Below are positions 33,691-48,088 of a stretch of DNA of 52,073 bases, one piece after another. This DNA is from Lingula anatina. Taxonomy: Eukaryota; Brachiopoda; Lingulata; Lingulida; Lingulidae. The position numbers and the translations under genes are program-made. The DNA lies in NCBI RefSeq assembly GCF_001039355.2, contig NW_019774870.1, positions 9,694 through 61,766 on the forward strand, in the 5' to 3' direction. How positions within the stretch are numbered: position 1 is the stretch's first letter; every line of letters starts with the position of its first letter. The notes beneath the pieces are model-generated. The model searched no databases. It had not been told where the DNA came from and was given only the letters and a program-made list of their open reading frames with translations.

Positions 33691-33816
33691 CATTGACAAT
33701 TGGTTGACAAGAAAAGGTTGATTCAATGTTGAGATCTTGTTGATCTATCAATATTGATGGATCAACATCATCTCAACCTATCCTCAATGTTGAATCAACG
33801 TTGAGTGCCCGCTGGG
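33691..33816. mobile_element. Palindromic MITE-like fragment at the contig start
   Basis: 126 bp absent from copy 1. It contains TTGATTCAATGTTGAG near 33719 and its near reverse complement near 33783, around an almost perfect 30-bp palindrome centred on ATCAATATTGAT. It ends TGCCCGCTGGG right where the duplicated sequence begins. The shape suggests one end of a foldback or MITE insertion present in only one haplotype. Confidence 0.5.
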
Positions 33817-34683
33817 ATACAGTGTGATGCCAAAAAGAAACACTTAGACAAGTTCACATTGTACAGATGCTGTAACACTTGGCCTTACCAGTGTTACTGA
33901 AAATCCTATTATAATTTCTAAACTGATTCCCAAAAAAGATAACAATTATGTATGTGAAGAAGACATGACAGTGACATACCATTTGATTTTCGTAACTTGA
34001 AATGCCTTTACTCAAGCCTTCAATAATGTACTGTAGGTCTCTGTTCGAGTTGTCAGTAGAATTTTATTTTTGATATAATGAAGCAAAAATAAATTTTTAC
34101 CTGGGATGTAGAAGCTGTTTTGACAATGGAAGATGGACAACAATATAATTTATAGAATTTTTGTTTTCTTTTTGCGTTTTTATTCATGATTAATTCCCAA
34201 AAAAGGACCATATTAAGCAATAGCAGGCACAGAATTTACTCTAGAACGAAAGTAGAGAGGGAACACAATGAACGGATTATTTCTCACGCCTTGCGCAAAG
34301 TATGTTGATAAAATTACAAAACAAAACGGTGCAGAAAAATGAAATTTATTTTTCGCTTCATCTAACCGATCAAAAAGATTCCAAACCATACATAAGTGTG
34401 CGCTTGTGATGAAACCTCATCCTGCTCATCTACCACACTAGGCACATTGGTTGGTGAGTGAATACGTCACATCCGCCATCAACAATGGCGTAAGCGTGAA
34501 ACACATTTCGGCCACCTGTTGAAGCACTTTACTTCACCCTTGTTGAAGGCATTGCTGGTACTTACAAAGGTAAGACATTAATTAGATGATACAACTTTTA
34601 TACTTTTTCATAGTATTTCTTGATTTGGATTCTTTACTTTTTTGTGCCACACTGTAAATCGCCCCCCTCCCCCGTCTCTCCCG

Positions 34684-34714
<31 letters not shown>

Positions 34715-35306
34715 GTGACTGGACCTGCTTAGTTTCAGGTGCCAAGGATTTTTAAGAAAAAGCGGGGAAATAGGCAGGGTTACATTGAGTGCCAGGGAGG
34801 AACCTAAAGTAAAAACTAGTAAATTAAAGGGGCAAGACTTTTAAGCACGTAGCCAGCAATTTCAAAGAGGGTTGGGGTGTCTTTTTCTGATAAAATGGGC
34901 CTTTTACTATGAAACCTTCATTTAGCTAGGTCAAAGTTTTCCAGAGCGAACCCTTTCCCAACAAAAAGATTGGTTAGTTTGAACCTCCCCCCTTGCTTTA
35001 ATGTGGGTCCACGGAGGATCCACAGATTTGTTAGCCCGCAGACTAACTTGTCTTGAATGCCCTCTAATTAAAAGATGTATAGAAGGTTGCTATTGTGAAA
35101 ATTTTGAGTTTTTAAGTGGTAATATTGTTGCAGGAGGTCTAGGTTCACAGTAAAAGCTGTAAGAATAAGAAAAAGAATGGATGAGACAACATTTTACTGA
35201 ATTGGTGTGTAAGGCATGTATAAATGTATTACAACCTTTCCTGGGTTTAAATCTTTGCTATTTTACAATCCAAGGAAATGGAAAAAAAAAAAAGGGGGGG
35301 GGGGGG
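33817..35306. repeat. Second duplicated block, copy 2 (1.5 kb)
   Basis: Begins ATACAGTGTGATGCC, as at 32193, and ends after the poly-G run. Small substitutions and homopolymer length changes separate it from copy 1. Confidence 0.9.
34463..34569 (+). promoter_or_regulatory. Candidate promoter and non-coding first exon, copy 2
   Basis: Same motifs as at 32845-32952, with the donor CAAAG|GTAAGAC. One-base differences only. Confidence 0.35.
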
Positions 35307-38300
35307 TAAAACATGCTCTGACCATTGTTAGCCTTTACTGGAACAAAACTAACTTTGAACTTGATGGGAATGTGTAAAGCCTTTGAATCTGCATGTGGTG
35401 TTGTACTACTTGATATTTTTGGTTGTGTAAATTGAGAAGGTGTTTGAAGTGCATACTAAGAAGAAAAGTCGCAGAACCGGTTTCTCTCTGTATTCACCAC
35501 AAAGACATATATAGGTATGTTGACAAGCTGGCATCCCCCCAACTTGCTGCTCACAGCTGCAAGAAAACGTTACTGCTGTTGTGGCCATCGGGTAGATGAG
35601 TTTTTTTTACAGCATGGTAAATTAAGCATGACCAGCCAACTTTACATTACCCACACCTTTATGATGATGTAGGGTAGGTGGGGTGGTGGGTGAAAAAGAG
35701 GATAGTCATATACAAAGATGGAAACTGAGGGAGGGGGGAAGGGACTAGAACTTGTTTAACCATATGGTTAACACTATTATGTGTTTTAGCACAAAGGTCT
35801 TTTAAGATCCACTTGTTACAATAAAGAAGAATAAAAATTGTTAAGTGGAAAAACTTGTTTTCTAATGTAGTCACTGGCTCCAGACACAGAGTGCATACAG
35901 TGCAATATGGATGTGAAGTCAACTGGAAAATCAAACATTAAAAAGTAGAACTGTGTTTTCTTTTTTTTGTTGACTTTTGAAGTATGGTCTGGAGACAGGG
36001 GACTTAAAGCTGGGGATTTTTAAACATATAAGTGTATTGCAGAAAATAGTGTTGCTTGCTCAGATTTGATAATGAAAAGTATGCATGCTTATTGAGCTAC
36101 TTTCATGGAAAATAAATGACAAAAAAACATTTTGATATACCATGTAGTTTACAAAAATTACCTGTTCTAAATTTGGTTTGGACTAAAATTGCATCTTCAC
36201 TTATGATACATCTTTCAACTCTGTTTACTAAAAACTTAAGATGATTTTGAACTGTTTTTTAAGGATAAATGTGGTGGGAGTTTGTTGTCTTTACCCTTGT
36301 AAATAATAAGACTGGTTGTGCAGAGATTAAATAAATCCTCTGCGGAGAATATTGCATGAATTTCTTTTCATTCTGTGGTAGGGAATCACATCTATCATTT
36401 ATGACAGTTTTACAAAGTCTGAATTCAAGGAGAGGGTAGACCCATTCCACTCAGCCCTTTTGCTGCATGCATTTAAAAACCTGTTTTGCAAGATCGTTTT
36501 TTGTTGGACATATTTCAAGTTGATTTTTTTCATTGCTCTGTATTAAATTCGTAAAAGTGGCAGAATATATCTTTTCTACATCCAGGGACTTTGAATAGGA
36601 GCATATCAGATAATGCTGAATTTAGATCACCTTTAGATATCTTTTTATGGAGTATGCTTAATTGTCTATAGGCTAAATAGATTGCATGAGAAACATCGAA
36701 ATTTTCATGATCAAGGTTAGTATTAAGTCATCTGTCAAATTGTAGCTAGGTATTAACATTCGTACAGTAAGGAGAAGATTGTACTAGTAATAGTTTCCCT
36801 TCACAGGTGTTATAACAGTATATATTTGAACAACATGGGTTTCTTTATCTTGTAGAACAAGGTAAATGGAATGCACTATCTGTGGAGTGTGGGGTCATCT
36901 TTAAGTCATGCCCCTTAGATGGACACATGATAGTATGCCGTACAAACCTTGCTTATTTACTATCTGAGCATAGTGCTTTAGGGTGTCACCAGCTGTTAGG
37001 CACAGTGTGTAGTTGATTACTTTTTTTATAAATATTTAAAAGAATTATATAGGACTTAGGTATTTGATATATATGTTTAGTATTCATGAGAGGTGGTTTT
37101 GTTTCAAATTCAGTAAATCTGTCAAATAAATTATCATGATCATGATTGTTTATTTTATTTTGTCTGAAAATGGTTTAAATCTTGAAAATGGTAAATGCTG
37201 TTACAGTTTTCAAGGGAAGATGTATTTAGTGGTTTATTTATCCATTTTTTTGTATCTATAACTTATAACTGAAGTACCAATGGCAGCAGTAACATAAGAC
37301 TCTGAAAATGTTGTGTCCTCCTTACTGGGACTGGTACTGGTCTTTTGTGTTTCATTTTTGTCTGCGGTCAGCCTTAGTGTCATTCCAAGTCCAGTGTTAG
37401 ATTCAGATAATGTAATAATATAGTTGATTGAACAAGACAGCTCATTTTTATTATTTAACAAAAACTGAAAGCCATGTGAACAAATGATGACAAAAGAAAT
37501 CTCTGGTCAATAAGGTTGTAATATCATTTGCTCCTAGACAGTACAGAGTAGGCATGTTAATTGATATAATAAATTGATTTCTTTGTTCGTACATGACAGG
37601 CAATCAATACAGTTCATAGAGTGACACTCTATTAGACTGTTCTGCTCAGGATAGCTTTTTGTAAAAGCCTAAGAGGGATGGTTACTTATTTCCCCATATA
37701 CTGTAGTTATTGAAGGTAAGGAGGAGGTGACAAGGTTGTGTTATAACTAATCTTAATCTTGCAATTATAATTAAGATTGTTGATATGACATGGTAGATGG
37801 AGATCATTTGTAAAATTGCCTGTCGAAAGAAGTTCAGAACTGATAGATCAGTGTTCCTCATTTCATTTCTGATGAACTTAAAAGGTGCTGGTCAGGTTAC
37901 TGGAAAATTTTCTATCAATAAGATCTGTGATTTTCAAGGGACATTGCCAAGATTTTGTTGTGAATTGATCATTTCTTGTTTGACTGGAGTTTTCTACATA
38001 CCAAGTTAGTTCAGCTTCTGTAGCAACTGTGGTCTATCAAAAACCAACTAATGAATACCAAAACCCCTTAATGTGAAGAAATTGGCAGTTTTAGAATAGC
38101 AATTCATTAATTTCATGTTATAGCATTTCATTATGTTTTGCCTAGCAAAACAAACTACTTTCTTCACTAGCACAAGGTTTTATATTATTTTTATTGGCTG
38201 GAGTTTTTGTTAGTTATTTTATAAAAAAATTGTCATTTTACTTAAAATTAGATATTATTTGGAAGTAGGAATTAAAAGCTTGGAAGTAGTTGAACATTAA

Positions 38301-39385
38301 GTATAAAAACAGTCCATTAAAATTATTTTTCCATTGAGAGCACTGGGTCATTTCAAGTGAAGACTCATTTAAGTTCAGTTGTATTGGTGCAATCTCGATC
38401 TCTCCATCTAGTATAAACACACCTTTTATGAGGTTAAGTACCACATTACAAACTTGTGCTTATCTTTGCTTGACATCTTCACTTTTCTCTGCCCAGAGTG
38501 CTTTCACAGCCTGTGTCGACTTTAAATGTGCGTTTGCTTCTTTACAAATCAACCAAGTTCCAATTAAAACAGCTATGTCTTGTTGTATAACCGAGCAGGA
38601 CTGAATAGGATGAGAGAAATGGTATCTGAGGGAAGGAGAGTGTGTAATGCAGCCGGACACTATTTAAACCTTACAGAGTATTTTCAGCTCTGTCTCCAGG
38701 GTGTGCAGATAGTGCTTGATAGTTTAACAGCTACCTTGATTGGGAAATGTTAGATTATATCACCTTTGGAGAATTAGAAGCTTAGACTGTTTTGATGTTT
38801 AGTTGTGAAGGCAAGTTGTTTGAATCTAGACAGCCTGGTGAATGTGAGCTTGGACTTCAAACCTCTTCGGTAGGATGTTTTTCAATATTTTTCTGTATAT
38901 TGTATAGTTTAAAATGATATAAAAAATATTGTTAAGTGCAATTAATATGGCTTTTTTTTTCATTCTCTTATAATATTTAAATAATATTTTCTTACTCCAA
39001 AAAGTATGACAGGGTTCCTAGCACATTTATCAAACATGTTTTTAAAGACATAAGAATAGCACAGTTGGCATAAAGGGAATATTACAGTGTTATAACAGTA
39101 CTTTTATTTTACATTTCAAGCCATTATTTCTACAGAAACAAAACATGTTTGACCACTGTTTCCAGAGTTCAGTAAAACCGGAAATGTTTTTATTGAACCT
39201 GAAGACAAACGTCAGTCTGTGTATGAGTGATGAGTCAATCACAAAACAAAATAACTATATATATGGTAGGCTCATCATGCACTGGTCAAAAATATCATAT
39301 TTCTTTTTAGTGTGATTTACAAAAAAACAAAAAAAAACAAAAAAAAAAAAGAATCAGGTTGAATTCTACTTATTTGTTTTTTCAG
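35307..39385. other. Long non-coding stretch, probably intron
   Basis: AT-rich with scattered homopolymers. The short ORFs on both strands lack codon structure or family motifs that I can recognise. I see no gene here. Confidence 0.4.
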
Positions 39386-39455
39386 TGGAAAGTCTCTGAT
39401 TGGACCATTGTGAGTGAGCATTAGAGATTACAGAGAGAAAACAAGCAATCCAGAG
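39386..39455 (+). other. Candidate 5' UTR exon of the third gene
   Basis: TTTTTTCAG acceptor, 70 nt, then CAGAG|GTAAGA donor. All three frames contain stops, so it would be non-coding. Support is splice signals only. Confidence 0.25.
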
Positions 39456-42400
39456 GTAAGAAACCAGATTTCATTTATTGATCTCAACACACCCATGTTT
39501 TGTTGCTAGTGTTCAACTTTTCGTTCTCTACAATAATAATTCTACACAGCATAATCTCTGCTAGGATTATCAAGCATAATACAGCACTCCATAGCGTAAA
39601 TTAAAGGAATCCTATAACACATGAAGAGTCAGAATAGCATTACACCTAGTGAAAACATACACTGCAGAAAGCATTACAAAAGTGCCTGATGGCTTCTAGT
39701 GCATGCATTTTATGGTTATTTCTCAGAGTAATAAGAAGTGCTTTATGTCTGTCATATTTATGTGAAGTAAGGAGAATTGTGTCTGTTCTTTTGGCTGTGA
39801 TATATGATATAGGACCTCAGTAGTAGTAGTAGTATTATGGATGATTGGGTTTTTACACCTGATGTTCTTATGTAATGGAGGGGGTGAAAGTCTTCTGAAA
39901 GTAATGGAAGAAAATAGATTACAGCTAGGATTGCTTTGGACATATGTGGTCTACATCTACATTGCTTGTATTTATATCAACTACGTGTGTGGTTCCAATC
40001 AGTTCTATTTAAAACAAATACATGTTTTTATGTTTTATCATCAGTCAAACTGCAAAAACTATGACATAATAGTTTATGAATGTTTGCCAAAAGCCCCAGT
40101 TTAGTTTTTAGACAACACATGAAATAAAATATTGATACAAAATACATGAAAATATTTTTGATGCTAGAAAGATGTTTGATACAGAATATTTTGATCTGCA
40201 ATAAAGTGGTATAGCACAACTGTATCAGGTAGGAACTATGGAATGCCAGACAGTGGCCTTTCAATTCCAGTTTGTGATAAGTAAAACTTCCTGCAATGCA
40301 TTAACAAATTTAAAAATTCACCAAGTGAAGTTGGTCAGAACAAATTAGGTATTCATGCATGAGAATTTACGATGACTGTAACTGTCATTATTTTGATTTT
40401 CTGGCAGCAGTAATGTTGATATACCTTGAAAGATGAATGCTGTATGAAAAAACTGTCTATTTGGCGCAGGAACTGATGCTTAGTCATGCTTGGGGTGCTA
40501 TTTTGGTAAAAAGTCAGCCACAGAAAACAGGATTGAGTGCATTTTTCCTCAGTCTCAAGTTAGTCAGCCTCTGGCGTAGGTTGTAGGGTTTTATGTGAGA
40601 TATACCTGGCTGTTAAGGTAAGTGAAAAAAGTACTTGGCACTGGTCTGATTTTTGAAAAGAATTGTACAGATGTAGGACAAGATTCTAGTCATATTATGT
40701 CCTAGTGAACACCTGAATATTCTTAATTGTTTCAACGCAGAGTACATTTTAGAGAAGAAAGATAATCTGTCCCAGCTTCTATATATTTCCATTTGATAGG
40801 AACAAGTGTGCGTGGAAACTAAGGCAAACAATGTAGCAGCTTTGAATTTGTTGTTGGGTCAAAAGTTGATGGTAGATAAGAATTATTATTTGTAGGAGTA
40901 GGTTATTTTTGTATGCAGATGGTGGAGGTATTTCGCATTTTTATCTAAAACATACGTACTCCCACTCTAAATTGATTGAGGCATGTTTGAATTGAAGGGA
41001 AGGCCGAAAATTGAAGATTTGATCATGAGTGAATTAAATAGTTACATTGAAGAAACATTAGTAAGTATATGACATTATTAAGTCAAAACAGAATCTATAT
41101 CTTAAAGGATTAACCCCAATCTTCTGAAGTGTGCCATATGATATCCATGATGGTAATCTTAGTGGAGAGTAGAAACCCTTCACCTGGTTACTGTGCAGGT
41201 AACTCTGATTACAGGTAAGAGGGCCAGTGTATTCAGTTACATTGAGGCTTTTATTTACCTGCAGATTTGATCTGTATAAATGCCTAAATGCTGATGACTG
41301 CAGTGATATGACACAGTAATATAGCCATCTGTGCATGAAGAAGTGTCGATGTGCGGGTAGTCAGATGTAATGTTGATAGAAAGTGAACCTGGTTCAATCA
41401 GAAATCCACACATTAGTATACTGTCAACATATATCAAAGGGTCTTTCAGTACAACAATGCTGAATGGTGCTAACCAGTAGCAGAGGCCACCAAAGAAGGG
41501 TTCTGGGAAATTCAAAGGTTGGTAATATTCTTGTATAAGAGACATTTATACTACTGAGTTCCATCTTGACAGAAGTAGGCAAGTAGATAGGTCATATTCA
41601 GTAATTTCTGAATTTTCTTTTATTATATTGGTTGTAATGTATATTGGCTAAGATATCCCCATTTTCATTTTTTAAAATGGCTTAATTTACTAATGTTCAG
41701 CCCACATGGCATCCATTTAAAGTAATTTGATTGCTTCCCTCTGAACCAAAATAATGTATTTTTCATGAGATGAAAGTACAAGGAATGCTTTACATCTCTT
41801 TGTTGGTTTAAGATAAGTGAAGAAAAACTAAAAGCCATATTACAGAGCTTTTTGTGAAAGCTGTTTTTTGCCAAAACCCTGCCAACCTCTGGGTAATATT
41901 TTTATTCACATTCTATAATCAGTCCTGTCACCTTAGTCATTGTCAACATACTCTGATAACTTGGGATTTGTAAAGCAAGGTGGGTCAAATGTTTTAGAAC
42001 ACATCTGCAACAACATATCTAGAATAAATTTCAGTATGATAAAAATAGATATGTATATTAAAATAGTGCCTAGTTGACCATATGTCCATAAAGTCCCTAT
42101 GGGCAAGTGTGACTGCTGAAAAAGGTCAAGTCTATAAAGTCAAGTTATGTGAGAAGTATGGATGGAAGAGGACAAGTCTGACATTTTAATAGAGAACATG
42201 GAGACATACGTGGTGTAAATTGTACAATCACTTGATGATAGCAAATTCATAATACCTCATAATTTTTTGATGCAGTGAAAGTGAACTTGTAGTTGGACAA
42301 CTTGATGCTAATGCTTTGACTGAGTCATTACAACATGCAAATGGAGACTGGTTAAGTAAGATTGTTACGTATATCTAAACAAACTACTATAACCTTAAAT

Positions 42401-44243
42401 GCTAAGTTTCAGTAATCATGCCAAAAGCTTATGTTTTACTATGCCGTGGCATAGCTGAGAGGAGACACACTACTGCAAGTATACTGTTTATCCTTTAAGA
42501 TATTGCCCAGCTGTAAGATTTTACTGTAGTTTACCTGTAAACGTGAGTCTGGCTCAGGTAGACGAGATAAACACACCTGTTCTCAGTATGTCTGATAGCC
42601 ATATCCACACACAGGGCATGGTAATAAAAGTAGACCTTCACATTTGGGATTAACCAGAGACATCCTGTTAGGTCAGCAGATTGCTTTGAAATGGCTCTGC
42701 CTGTGGATGATTACAGGGGTGTTGTTTTTTATTACCAGCTTTTTCAAATGGTTCACAGTGGAACACTTAAAAAGGAAAGCAACCTGATGATCAAGAACAA
42801 CACTTGGGGTGAAGTTTTCAGGTGAAGACGCACCTTTTATGTACAGTATTACAGGTGGAAAGAGAGGAGGGCTTGGCTTGGGGATTGTGTTGCCTGTTGG
42901 TCAGTTGTTGTCCAGAGGCTTATTGAGTCAAACTGAAATTATTTTTACATCAAACTCCCTAGTTTGTATGATGACCAAACTATGAATTGTAAGAATTAAA
43001 AACAGAGCATATGTATGTTTAGGGCATAGAATCAAAATCTCATTAAGACTACAAGACCAGTGTTATTCTAGTTATCATGGGGTCTCTAGCTAGGCAGTAG
43101 TGAAGGAATGTATAGTATAAATATACACCATGGATTTTCCCTGCCATTATATATCTGCAGTATCCTAATTTTCCTTTAAAACATACACTTACAGGTAGGG
43201 GTTATTATTGCTGTTCACCTGCATGTGGAGCCTCCTCTTATGATTATAGTTATATAGTGTATGAAGCCCCATGTATTAAGCTGGTATACTGGTTTATATT
43301 TGGAGACCATCAAGGTAGGATAAGTGATGATGTTCTGAAATAGTCCTATATACAAGTGCACAGAGTTTGATAAGTTATCTTTTTTGATGAAAAATAGGAA
43401 AAAATTATTTTAAAAAAAAGCTGGAAAATCATTTATTAGTTAGAAAAGTTGCATATCTGTGGCTTGATCCAAATAAGGAAGAGCAAATATGACATTGTAG
43501 AAAATGTTAAAACACTTAATTTATTGTTTCTTTTTACAGCTTACAAAAAAGAACAGGTACTGATGTCTGCAAAGTTAAATTTAACATATTTATAATCCTA
43601 GTGTCAGAGGTCAGATGATATACTGTGGCTTGAGGATATACAAATCCAAACTGTCATCTTACATGTTTTCACTCCCTTCCCTTTAAATGAATGATCAGAC
43701 AAACATTACATGTTTTCATTTTGGTGAAAAAAAAACAAGCCCTGTTACACAACAACCAAAAAAGAATGCATTTACTTTTTACCACAGCATTAAATTGTTC
43801 CCATTTGTTTCTTTTCTCAACTGGAAAGTCACAATAGATTTGATATTTTGTATATATCTGAAGAATCCTATCCATCATGGAGCAGAAGTGTACTGTACCA
43901 GTTCATTGTATCTCTCAGCTGGCATGCTCACTGTCTTTGGCATCCTCAACTGAATGCAAAGAAAGGGGCCTTCACCATGGATTATCATTACCGTGGACTA
44001 TCAAATACCTGATACCATTATAAAGAATGTGTAGTTATTTAGCTAAAAAGGGGGAAGCTGATGTGCGTTAGGGCGATGGGAGGTCACTTAAAGGTCTCAG
44101 CAGAATACTCTTAATAATTCCGCACACGGAAAGCTGTCACACTGCTCCAGAAAAGCTGGTTGCTGACTGGGAGGGGTGCTGGGACACTTCTTAAATCTCT
44201 GTCACTAAATGTGGGTAACCTTAACACATTTTTGTTGTTGTAG
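39456..44243. other. Long non-coding stretch, probably intron
   Basis: No recognisable coding exon, RNA gene or mobile element. AT-rich with ordinary short ORFs. Confidence 0.4.
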
Positions 44244-44278
44244 TGGTTCTTCAAGGTGACATCGCATTTCATCAGGAG
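44244..44278 (+). other. Candidate 35-nt 5' UTR exon
   Basis: TTTGTTGTTGTAG acceptor and CAGGAG|GTAAGA donor around 35 nt. Splice signals are the only evidence. Confidence 0.2.
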
Positions 44279-46572
44279 GTAAGAAATAAGTTTGTTTAAT
44301 ATTTCATCAAATTTGATTTAATTTTATGATATAATTTAGCTTTTATGATTTATATGGTAGCCAGTGTTAAATAAAGCGGAAGAGTCACTTCTATCAAGAG
44401 GATGGAAGCCTCTGAACTTTAAACAAGTTTGACTAGTTTGTGGACGTACCATTAAAGTTCGGAGCTATGTATCTCTCTTAAGGTATAAAGTGAAAAAGGG
44501 TGTGAGAAACCAAGAATATGGAAAAAGTGAACACAAGCTGAAATAAAAGCAGCTGCTATTATGTAACTCATTGTTTATTTTGAAATTTCAAACCCTTTTT
44601 TTTTGGGGGGGGGGTGATAGGACTATAGATATTTGTTGCTGGATTGCTTTATAACTTCATATCATATAAGATGGCTGTCACCTGTGATATTTACACATAC
44701 ATTTGCTAGTTACCAAGGGGCTAGATGGCATCTTGGATAAAATTTGCATTTTAGAGAAATTTAATGACTAACTATGGTCAAATTTGAAGATGCCCACCAT
44801 AAGGCAAATGTGGTTTCTTTCTCTGGACTTTTAAGTTTTCTCTTTTGAAACCATACTTTTTTGGGTGATTAAAAAAGTTTTTAAACGTTTTTTTTTTTAA
44901 ATAAAATGAATGGCAATCAAAGTTATAGAGAAGTAAAGGTAAATACTGCACTACTTTATATACATATATATTCTGTGTATTTATTATTTTTTGATAACCC
45001 ATCAAAGGCATGCTGCTTTCCTTTCATCTCAGACATTTTGGAAGTATTTTAGGTGTCACCCTCGTACCTGTCCATCCTCTACTCTATATGCAAGCAGCAA
45101 TGCCTATTTGGTAAAACAGGCTTCATACAGGTTCACTCCAAATGACCACAGGGTTTAGGTCAGTTCTAGTTGATATGCAGTCTATTTCCAGCAGACTACT
45201 ATAGTGCTTGCTGTGCATGTTATTATTTTCTCACTGGGAATCTATGAATGATGTAATGCTTTTTTTTTGTATGGAGCTAGGGTAATTGCAGCTTGGCTGA
45301 CTTTAGGTATGTATGCGTGTGTATGCATATTGCGCATGTGTGCGTAGATGCATGCATTTGTGTGTTTAAGATGGAATAGAATCTGAAGGGGAATGTCACA
45401 TATGAGGGTAAGAGTGTAAGTAAAATCAGCCTCTCAATAAGAGCTTGTAGCATCCAAAAGAAGATGCTCTGTGCCAAGGTCAAATGCGTAGGTTGTGAGA
45501 GGGGGATGGGAGGAATAAGAGGTTAAAGGGATAATTTAGCTTCCACATATAGCAGGCAGAAGTTGTAGGGTGTAGCTAGGAATATGAATACTCTGATAGG
45601 TAAGTAAATAGTTCTGTTCATTGTTTCCATGTGTGCTGTGAATCTACTGCTCAGATTTATATAATTTCTAAATGAATGTGAATAGGAATACAAAGGGAAT
45701 CTATTTTAGCTTGTTAAAAATGATTCAACTCAGTGTAGAATTGTAGGATTTTACTATTACTTAGTAGCTTTATCAGATACTTATTATGAAATAAGGACTG
45801 AGGTGTCTTGGTTAGTTCTGATAATTTCAAGAAGCCACATGACATGATAGTTATTTCTGCCTTTAATATCTTCCTCTACACCCAGTTTGATGGTTGCATG
45901 TTACTGAGCATAACTTAGTCCCGTTGTTTGTGTTGTCTGTCTTAGGTGCCTAAATGCCAGTTATCGCACACATTTTGCCAACTGAGGTGATTAATTCTCA
46001 CAAATATGACAATTATTTGATCCTGTATTTCCTGGGATTAACTGCAGGAGATCATGCTAAAATCACATTTTGGCAGAGGCTCTACTAGTATATCAGTTTG
46101 TGTTCTATAAGACTGTGTTCAGGAGCAACAGCAGCAACTACCTGCTTGTGAACAGTAAAAAAGGTTGAACTGACAGAGCTAATTACGAATAAAATTGATA
46201 ATAAATTACACAACCTAGACCGTGCCAATTTTTGAATATGACTTCAGTGTTGTTCTTTACCCTGAAGTACAGCAAACAACTGTTTGGAAGCACATTACTA
46301 TTTGAAGTGGCGTGCCAGTGAGGGCACATTGTTGGCCTGGGAATAGTGCTGCAGTGAGTAGTTTGGCGTCATTGTGTGTGGTTTTGTTATTGTTCTGTTA
46401 GATCTCTCAGGTGTAACATATTTTTTCTGCTCTCCATTTGTTGAACATGCATGTGACATGAGAAAAGTTTACTGCTTACTGAAACAGAATTCTTGTGAAC
46501 ATAACCTGTTGATCTCTTGATATAGGATTTTAAATAATTGAAGATACACCAGTTTTTTCTTTCTTTTCTTTT

Positions 46573-46620
<48 letters not shown>

Positions 46621-47199
46621 TTTTTTTTTGTCATAAGTGATTCAAACGGACATGGGAGAGCTTGCGTGAATAAAGATATAGTTATTCAGTTATTTAAAGA
46701 ATATAAAGAAATTGACAGTTATGCTTAACTCTAACTGCTGTTGACAGTGAGTAAATTATCTATGTTTTGGAATTGATTCACTTGAAAAAATTATTTTGGC
46801 ATGATGGCACATGAATGGCATTGACCCAGTGATTTAGTTGGACATCACAGAGTTATTAGAGCATGTAGTCTGGGCACCTGAGAGTCAACTTTAAAATATA
46901 GACTTGAAACAGCTTAATTGTTGAAATTCCTTGCTTTGAGACGTCAGATGTCAAAACAATCTGTTAAGGATCCAAGTGATCTGTATTTGTGTGCTCACAT
47001 GCCTGCATGCCTGCTGTGTGTACTGTGGATGCCTTACCTTAGGTGGTGTAAGGTTTTTTACATTCAATTGGAGCGTGGCACAGTTGTCTCCAGGCATGCA
47101 GGCCTTCATTTTGTGCTCAGCAGTGAACTGAGTAAGTGTCTTCCAAGGAACCACAGCCCTATGATAAATGTGTACACCATGTAGGGGAGAAAGATCATA
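44279..47199. other. Long non-coding stretch with one microsatellite
   Basis: Contains the (CTTT)n tract listed separately and nothing else I can recognise. Confidence 0.4.
46555..46629. repeat. (CTTT)n microsatellite
   Basis: Long run of CTTT units that is irregular at the left and ends in poly-T. Confidence 0.85.
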
Positions 47200-47340
47200 G
47201 TTGCATCATAGAAGTCATTGCTGTGCTGAAATTATTTAGGTTCCAAGTTCTTTAATTGAAACCTTGCATCTGTTGCATCATAGAAGTCATTGTGCTGATT
47301 TTGTCTAGGTTCCAAGTTCCTAAATTGAAACCATGCATCA
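47200..47340. repeat. Two-unit tandem repeat of about 72 bp
   Basis: Units starting GTTGCATCATAGAAGTCATT at 47200 and 47272 share 'aggttccaagttc' and 'aattgaaacc.tgcatc' in the same order. Confidence 0.8.
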
Positions 47341-48088
47341 GAACATAATTTTAGCAGTCTCTATCACAGACTTGCGAACTTATCTCTTGTCTTTGTCAGT
47401 CAAGGCACCTTTTTTGTTGGTATGCTGGATACATAATACAGAGAATTTAGAACATTCCAATGAATGTGTTTTTCACATTGCTGGTTAACCTTGTCTGACT
47501 ACAATAAAAAAAGTTTTGACAGAATGTTAAGAAGATTGTTTGACATTCGCTGGATTTCTTGCTTGGAACTTTTCCCATTTTTTGTTAATTTAAGTGGAAG
47601 TGTTGTCAAAAAATTTAACATTTGTCTAATTGAATTTAGAGTGTCAGTAAAATTGGAATCTAGATTTTAGCATAAAAACTGCATTATTTTTTTGTTCTCA
47701 ATTTTTTACTATCTTCATTTTCTTTTGACGTCATTTGTTAAGTGGAAACCTCTACACGGTAAAAGAGGTGGTATGGTGCTTCTTCCCAAATACAACATCC
47801 AAGAGTTGTGTTGTTTCAATTTACCAGTACAACTAAGTTATATCTGTAGACTATTTGTGCAACAAAAACAAATGAAAACTAGACTGCAACTGGCTAAAGC
47901 CAGTGGCGGAGGATTCCCCTGCAGAATAGGTGCGGAAATGCTCTTACAAGGTCATGTGAAGGTCATGGGTTCAATTTGACCCCATATTCTGAAAGAACAT
48001 GTGCGAATTGGGGGGGGGGGGGGGGTCAACAAAACATCACTTTTAGCCCCCTTCAATATTTCTCCATGAAATAGCCAAATGACCTTGA

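Noticed and set aside
47692-47979. 95-codon ORF next to the mobile-element region
   Set aside because: No recognisable domain. The lower part runs into repetitive sequence and there is no splice context.
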